The position numbers were made by a program, and so were the translations under genes. From contig JABDJM010000503.1 of NCBI GenBank assembly GCA_013002475.1, positions 1 through 9,758 of the forward strand: DNA of 9,758 bases, in the 5' to 3' direction. The DNA is from Saprospiraceae bacterium. GTDB lineage: Bacteria; Bacteroidota; Bacteroidia; Chitinophagales; Saprospiraceae. Under the pieces are notes generated by a model. The model saw only the letters and a program-made list of their open reading frames with translations. It had not been told where the DNA came from and made no database searches. Of the stretch, positions 6,387-9,758 are shown piece after piece (the stretch's first letter is position 1; the number at the start of each line of letters is the position of its first letter).

Positions 6387-7811
6387 ATGAAACCTTTTGC
6401 CTACAACCGGCGCCCGGAAATGAATGACCTCATATTTAAGTATGAGATGTATGCCCCATCTGGCCATTTCCCAGGTTTTGAGGCTGAGGATTTCTTAACA
6501 GTTTTTCAGTTTTACACTACTGCTCTGTTTCGAGATGAGGCGCAAACTGCCCTTGAAAACGGACTCCGGTCCTTCCCCGATTCCCCCAAGCTACACGCCC
6601 GATTAGCTCTTTATTACATAAACAACAAAAAGGAAGAACTCGCTCCGGGAGCCATCGATGCAGCCAGGATCTGTGGCTATCATTGGTTCGAAACTGAGAT
6701 TCTAGAGATCCAGTCCCTGGCGGCTAAAAAGAAATATCAGGAGGCCCTTCTGGAAATTAATGAGTTGAAAAAAAGAGACAAGCTAAGCACCGGTCAGATC
6801 AACCAACTCCTTCTGGAAGAATCAAAGATCGCTAGAAAGGCTGAGGACTATGAAAGAGCTTTACGTTCACTGGAGTTGATCCTTAGGACTGAGCCTAATC
6901 ACATTGAGGCGCTTGAACAAAGCTACCGACTCTTTGAAGAGTGCCGGGACTTTGAATTGAGCATGGAAGTACATATTGCTCTGACTAATGCAGATCCGTA
7001 CTCTTACATGGCCTGGTATAATTTAGGTCATGCTTACTATGGTATGTTTGAATATCAAAAAGCCATTGAAGCATTTGAATATTGCTTTTTGATCAAAGAA
7101 GACTTCGCCCCGGCCTATTTGGATTGTGCCGAAGTGTGTATCCAAATCAAGCGATACAGACAAGCCCTCATCTGTTATAGGGACCTTTTCAAGCATATGG
7201 AACCTAATGCAGAGGTTCTTAAGAATGTTGGGATTTGCTATCAGCAACTTGATAAGTTAGAAGAAGCCAAAAAGTTTTACTGTCGCTCACTAACCTACAA
7301 TGCAAAAAACGAGGAGGTATTTTTTAATCTCGGCAAATGCTATGTGACGGAGTTTAATTTAAGAATGGCGGCAAGATTTTTCTTAAAAGCTTGGACGTTG
7401 GATAAAAAACGAAGCGATTTTGTCGAGGCCCTGGCTACTACTTATTTCAAACTAGGCAAACACTCTAAGGTGTGGCCACTTATGGAAAAGGTAATCTCCC
7501 TTGACCCTGAACAGGAATATTCCTGGATCCTTTATGCCCGCTTTCTGACTCTTACCGGTAGATTTGATGAGGCTTTGGAATTACTAAACGAATCCGAAGA
7601 TCATATCCAAACTGAGGATGTTCATTTTTGCCGGGCCGCTTGTTTTTATCTTCTTGGAAAAAAAGAAGAGGCATTTGATCAGCTGGCCTCCGGACTTGAG
7701 GAGGACCTTGAGGGAATGAATCTTTTTTTCGAAATGGTCCCGCATGTTAAGCATGAGAAAAAAGTACGGGACATCTTAAACTACTTCTACCCTTCCCAAA
7801 AAGTGGCATGA
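6387..7811 (+). CDS. Tetratricopeptide repeat (TPR) protein
   Basis: A 474-residue soluble protein with no signal peptide or membrane helix, made almost wholly of helix-turn-helix TPR units. Six contiguous units of exactly 34 residues cover 206-409, beginning at 'SYMAWYNLGHAYYGMFEY', 'FAPAYLDCAEVCIQIKRY', 'NAEVLKNVGICYQQLDKL', 'NEEVFFNLGKCYVTEFNL', 'RSDFVEALATTYFKLGKH' and 'QEYSWILYARFLTLTGRF'. More degenerate repeats fill about 37-205 and 410-460. TPR solenoids are protein-interaction scaffolds; the partner is unknown. The start is ATG 6387, with M12 (6420) as an alternative. It is separated from the yihY-like gene by 154 bases, so it may have its own promoter, though no clear TAnnTTTG motif precedes it. 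Its TGA abuts the end of the convergent toxin gene with no gap. Confidence 0.88.
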   Translation: MKPFAYNRRPEMNDLIFKYEMYAPSGHFPGFEAEDFLTVFQFYTTALFRDEAQTALENGLRSFPDSPKLHARLALYYINNKKEELAPGAIDAARICGYHWFETEILEIQSLAAKKKYQEALLEINELKKRDKLSTGQINQLLLEESKIARKAEDYERALRSLELILRTEPNHIEALEQSYRLFEECRDFELSMEVHIALTNADPYSYMAWYNLGHAYYGMFEYQKAIEAFEYCFLIKEDFAPAYLDCAEVCIQIKRYRQALICYRDLFKHMEPNAEVLKNVGICYQQLDKLEEAKKFYCRSLTYNAKNEEVFFNLGKCYVTEFNLRMAARFFLKAWTLDKKRSDFVEALATTYFKLGKHSKVWPLMEKVISLDPEQEYSWILYARFLTLTGRFDEALELLNESEDHIQTEDVHFCRAACFYLLGKKEEAFDQLASGLEEDLEGMNLFFEMVPHVKHEKKVRDILNYFYPSQKVA

Positions 7812-8264
7812 TCATTTTTTGATCCTGGGATCAAAAATGAATGGTCTTGTTTCCTTGATCTTGATTTTAGAGAAAATTGGGTGTGTGGTATTGATTAGGT
7901 AGTTATACTCTTCCGGTATAATAGCAGAGGGCACTCTCAACAGAACAGTATCCTTTTTGTGATACCATTGGGATCCAATTTCCTGGCATTTTGCATAGTT
8001 CTCGAAATCAGACCAATTTTTTGGAAGTCGCCTCGGAGTAATATTCGAAATGGCTGTTCCATTAGGCACTCCGATCTTCATCAAGGCAAAATTCTTGTGT
8101 AACCCTTCCCCAGATCTGTGAACCACATTTTCAAGGCAGGCAAGGCTGGCTGATTCAGCAGTATAGATTACATGCTCCCCTTTTCGATTCCAACGTGCCG
8201 GATAGCCGGATCCAACCAGATCCTGACTCCATTTTTTCAGTGTAATGCGAAAGAGATATAACAT
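7812..8264 (-). CDS. RES-domain toxin (NAD+-degrading) of a type II toxin-antitoxin system
   Basis: A 150-residue protein spanning a complete RES domain. The family is named for conserved Arg, Glu and Ser. Here they fit R24 ('PARWNRKG'), Y34 ('VIYTAES'), E45 ('SLACLENVVH') and S113 ('RVPSAIIPEEYNYLIN'), with the 'N..HP' segment at N125-P129. The R-Y-E spacing (10 and 11 residues) equals that of characterised Xre-RES toxins as I recall it. Known members (MbcT and other RES toxins) deplete cellular NAD+ by phosphorolysis or hydrolysis, halting growth. The ATG overlaps the antitoxin stop codon (ATGA), so expression follows the antitoxin. All key residues are present, with no truncation. The C-terminal codons form the hairpin at 7813-7839 at the junction with the TPR gene. 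Confidence 0.9.
   Translation of the reverse strand: MLYLFRITLKKWSQDLVGSGYPARWNRKGEHVIYTAESASLACLENVVHRSGEGLHKNFALMKIGVPNGTAISNITPRRLPKNWSDFENYAKCQEIGSQWYHKKDTVLLRVPSAIIPEEYNYLINTTHPIFSKIKIKETRPFIFDPRIKK
7813..7839. repeat. 12-bp inverted repeat at the convergent gene junction
   Basis: CATTTTT(T)GATCC and GGATCAAAAATG pair around a TG centre with one extra T in the left arm. It lies wholly inside the last codons of the RES toxin gene and starts 2 bases beyond the TPR gene stop. In either direction the transcript would have U-run first and A-run last, the reverse of an intrinsic terminator. It could act as a 3'-end stabilising hairpin for both convergent mRNAs. Confidence 0.65.
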
Positions 8265-8674
8265 CAGGCGAGGGCTCCAAACTCAATACGACGCAACTCA
8301 TCCATGACAAGCTGGATCCCGGCATGGGTGATAAGCAGATCAGCTGGCACTCTGTCGCCAAGGCCGAAGGCCGGCTTGGAGAGCCATGCATTAAAACTGT
8401 CCAGGGTACCCATCACATCTATCCCCTTATGAAAGAGGGCCATCAAACGAATGGCAGTCTCAGAATCTCGGGGATTGAGCTTCTTCTTGTCTCGGATATA
8501 CCGGGAGACCGTCTTATACGAGAGATTGAAATAATCCTCTGAAACCCTTCGCTGGCTCAGCCCGGAGATCTCGATGAGATCATCCACCAGGCTAGCCTCC
8601 ACTCCCTCAGCAGCCTCAGAAACCATCCAGACCGGGTCGTCCTTAACACGATATAATTTGGGTGCCTTTGCCAT
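8264..8674 (-). CDS. Xre/MbcA/ParS-type antitoxin of the RES toxin
   Basis: A 136-residue antitoxin. Residues about 28-62 form a helix-turn-helix-like region ('LIEISGLSQRRVSEDYFNLS', 'KTVSRYIRD') that would bind the operon promoter. Residues about 72-136 are the MbcA/ParS/Xre (DUF2384) toxin-binding domain, with the hallmark 'FNAWLSKPAFGLGDRVPADL' followed by 'THAGIQLVMDELRRIEFG'. In known complexes this C-terminal part blocks the RES active site. The stop TGA overlaps the toxin ATG in ATGA, so the genes are translationally coupled. The ATG at 8674 lies only 5 bases from a perfect -7 element, so the mRNA is probably leaderless. The inverted repeats around that promoter suggest autorepression by the antitoxin or the complex (inference from family behaviour). 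Confidence 0.9.
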   Translation of the reverse strand: MAKAPKLYRVKDDPVWMVSEAAEGVEASLVDDLIEISGLSQRRVSEDYFNLSYKTVSRYIRDKKKLNPRDSETAIRLMALFHKGIDVMGTLDSFNAWLSKPAFGLGDRVPADLLITHAGIQLVMDELRRIEFGALA

Positions 8675-8694
8675 AAGTCCAAATATACGGACTT
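8675..8694. promoter_or_regulatory. Inverted-repeat operator over the toxin-antitoxin promoter
   Basis: AAGTCC (8675-8680) and GGACTT (8689-8694) are perfect inverted arms around an 8-base spacer that contains most of the -7 element. A repressor bound here would block RNA polymerase. The placement directly at the antitoxin ATG fits an autoregulated type II toxin-antitoxin operon. Confidence 0.65.
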
Positions 8695-8710
8695 TTGTCT
8701 AATTAATCAA
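8680..8710 (-). promoter_or_regulatory. Promoter of the Xre-RES toxin-antitoxin operon
   Basis: On the minus strand TTG (8710-8708), a 20-base spacer and TATATTTG (8687-8680) match the Bacteroidota TTG-N20-TAnnTTTG promoter very well. Transcription would begin about at the antitoxin ATG (8674), giving a leaderless or nearly leaderless mRNA. Confidence 0.75.
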
Positions 8711-8720
8711 GACAATTGTC
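8695..8720. promoter_or_regulatory. Second inverted repeat and 10-bp palindrome upstream of the toxin-antitoxin promoter
   Basis: TTGTCT (8695-8700) and AGACAA (8710-8715) form a perfect inverted repeat with a 9-base spacer that covers the spacer and -33 part of the promoter. The right arm is shared with a perfect palindrome GACAATTGTC (8711-8720). The GACAA/TTGTC core therefore occurs three times, which suggests a second binding site for the antitoxin or another regulator. Confidence 0.5.
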
Positions 8721-8757
8721 CTATATAGAGATGTGGCTTTCCTCCTGCATTTAACCG

Positions 8758-8765
8758 TACCTTTG
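8758..8765 (+). promoter_or_regulatory. -7 promoter element of typA
   Basis: TACCTTTG matches TAnnTTTG exactly and ends 19 bases before the typA ATG, predicting a leader of about 13 bases. The -33 region is weak (TGTG at 8732-8735, 22 bases upstream). It lies about 70 bases from the divergent toxin-antitoxin promoter. Confidence 0.6.
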
Positions 8766-8784
8766 CACCTTCATTTTCAGCACT

Positions 8785-9758
8785 ATGACAGATTTAAGAA
8801 ATATCGCCATCATTGCCCACGTCGATCACGGGAAAACTACCCTCGTGGACAAGATGCTTTTAGCCGGAAAACTCTTTGGGGATCACGAACAGCCAGGTGA
8901 GCTGATCATGGACAGCAATGACCTGGAGAGAGAGCGCGGGATCACCATCCTGGCAAAGAATGTATCCATGTACTATAAGGGTACTAAGATCAATATTATT
9001 GACACGCCTGGTCACAGTGATTTTGGAGGAGAGGTAGAAAGAGTGCTGAATATGGCTGACGGTGTCCTCCTGTTGGTAGATGCCTTTGAAGGACCTATGC
9101 CACAGACTCGTTTTGTATTGCAAAAGGCCCTTGAAATCGGTCTTAAACCTATCGTGGTTGTCAATAAGGTAGATAAGGAAAACTGCACACCCGAAGAGGC
9201 CCAAGAGGCTGTTTTTGACCTCATGTTCAGTCTGGATGCCACCGAAGATCAATTAGACTTCCCTACCGTCTATGGCTCCGCCAAATTTGGCTGGATGTCT
9301 GATGATTGGAAGGAACCTACCAATGATATTATTGCCTTGCTGGAAGCCATCCTGGAGCATGTACCGGCTCCAAAGGTCGAAGAAGGACCTGCGCAAATGC
9401 TAATTACTTCTCTGGACTATTCAAACTACATTGGTCGAATTGCTATTGGCCGCTTACAAAGAGGCACGCTTAAATCAAACCAACAAGTTGCTCTGATCAA
9501 TAAGAAAGGGAAGATCAAAAGATTCCCAATCCGGGGCCTTTTCGTGTTTGAAGGATTAGGTAAGGTTAAGGCGGAAGAAGTTCATGCGGGAGACATTATT
9601 GCTTTGCAGGGTATTGAAGGGTTTGAAATTGGTGATACTATAGCAGATCCTGAGACCCCGGAAGCTTTACCAACCATCTCCATTGACGAACCGACGATGA
9701 GTATGACTTTCACCATCAACGACAGTCCGTTTTTTGGAAAGGAAGGGAAGTTTGTCAC
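8785..9758 (+). CDS. typA: Translational GTPase TypA/BipA, 3' end outside the window
   Basis: The first 324 codons of a gene that normally encodes about 600 residues; the window edge cuts it. The GTPase motifs are in order: G1 'AHVDHGKTT' (11-19), G2 'RGITI' (51-55), G3 'DTPGH' (73-77), G4 'NKVD' (127-130) and G5 'GSAK' (164-167). A beta-barrel domain II follows from about residue 205 ('[20 protein letters not shown]'). The segment '[14 protein letters not shown]' at the window end is characteristic of TypA and separates it from LepA and EF-G. TypA/BipA is a ribosome-associated GTPase of the EF-G family involved in ribosome assembly and stress or cold adaptation. The start is ATG 8785; no Shine-Dalgarno is visible, and a TAnnTTTG motif lies just upstream. 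It is divergent from the toxin-antitoxin operon and shares its 110-base spacer. Confidence 0.97.
   Translation, partial: MTDLRNIAIIAHVDHGKTTLVDKMLLAGKLFGDHEQPGELIMDSNDLERERGITILAKNVSMYYKGTKINIIDTPGHSDFGGEVERVLNMADGVLLLVDAFEGPMPQTRFVLQKALEIGLKPIVVVNKVDKENCTPEEAQEAVFDLMFSLDATEDQLDFPTVYGSAKFGWMSDDWKEPTNDIIALLEAILEHVPAPKVEEGPAQMLITSLDYSNYIGRIAIGRLQRGTLKSNQQVALINKKGKIKRFPIRGLFVFEGLGKVKAEEVHAGDIIALQGIEGFEIGDTIADPETPEALPTISIDEPTMSMTFTINDSPFFGKEGKFV

Noticed and set aside
7813..7839. Bidirectional intrinsic terminator
   Set aside because: In both directions the U-run precedes and the A-run follows the stem, and no U-tract follows it.
9012..9252. Minus-strand open frames opposite typA, including a longer one at 8860-9252
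   Set aside because: They lie fully inside the unambiguous TypA coding sequence and show no recognisable domain; they are shadows of its codon pattern.

Overview
The window looks like chromosomal DNA of a member of the Bacteroidota. The genes have almost no Shine-Dalgarno sequences. Several are preceded by the TAnnTTTG -7 motif typical of that phylum. The base composition is moderately AT-rich, and the gene families (an SBP/OmpA fusion, a YihY/BrkB membrane protein, TypA) fit a Saprospiria/Cytophagia/Flavobacteriia-like genome. The exact genus cannot be read from the sequence.

Region 1 (1-3437, minus strand) is a three-gene transcription unit. In order of transcription it encodes a soluble coiled-coil protein (3437-2763), a two-TM protein with a long cytoplasmic coiled coil resembling PspA/ESCRT-III-like proteins in general architecture (2735-1842), and an inner-membrane-anchored protein that fuses a periplasmic ligand-binding domain to a peptidoglycan-binding OmpA domain (1623-46). 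A good intrinsic terminator lies at 1-38. The second gene seems to be frameshifted near its end: an out-of-frame open stretch down to 1721 reads like its natural acidic C-terminus. Between that stretch and the OmpA fusion lies a 7-bp tandem repeat interrupted by a 19-nt hairpin element. I infer an envelope sensing or remodelling system, with a periplasmic sensor tied to the cell wall and a membrane-associated coiled-coil effector. Its function is not established by the sequence.

Region 2 (3560-6232, plus strand) is a tight operon behind a TAnnTTTG promoter: an arginine deiminase family enzyme, a hot-dog (4HBT/YbgC-like) acyl-CoA thioesterase starting directly after the deiminase stop codon, and a YihY/BrkB polytopic membrane protein overlapping the thioesterase end. 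After a 154-bp gap comes a 474-residue TPR protein (6387-7811).

Region 3 (7812-8715, minus strand) is a type II toxin-antitoxin pair, a RES-domain NAD+-degrading toxin and its Xre/MbcA/ParS antitoxin. The two genes overlap by ATGA and are driven by a clear Bacteroidota promoter buried in inverted repeats, with an apparently leaderless antitoxin mRNA. Its toxin gene meets the TPR gene tail-to-tail with no spacer. Divergent from it, typA/bipA (8785 to the window end) begins and is cut by the window edge. No stretch longer than 300 bases lacks a gene, and I see no rRNA, tRNA, CRISPR array, insertion sequence or phage gene.
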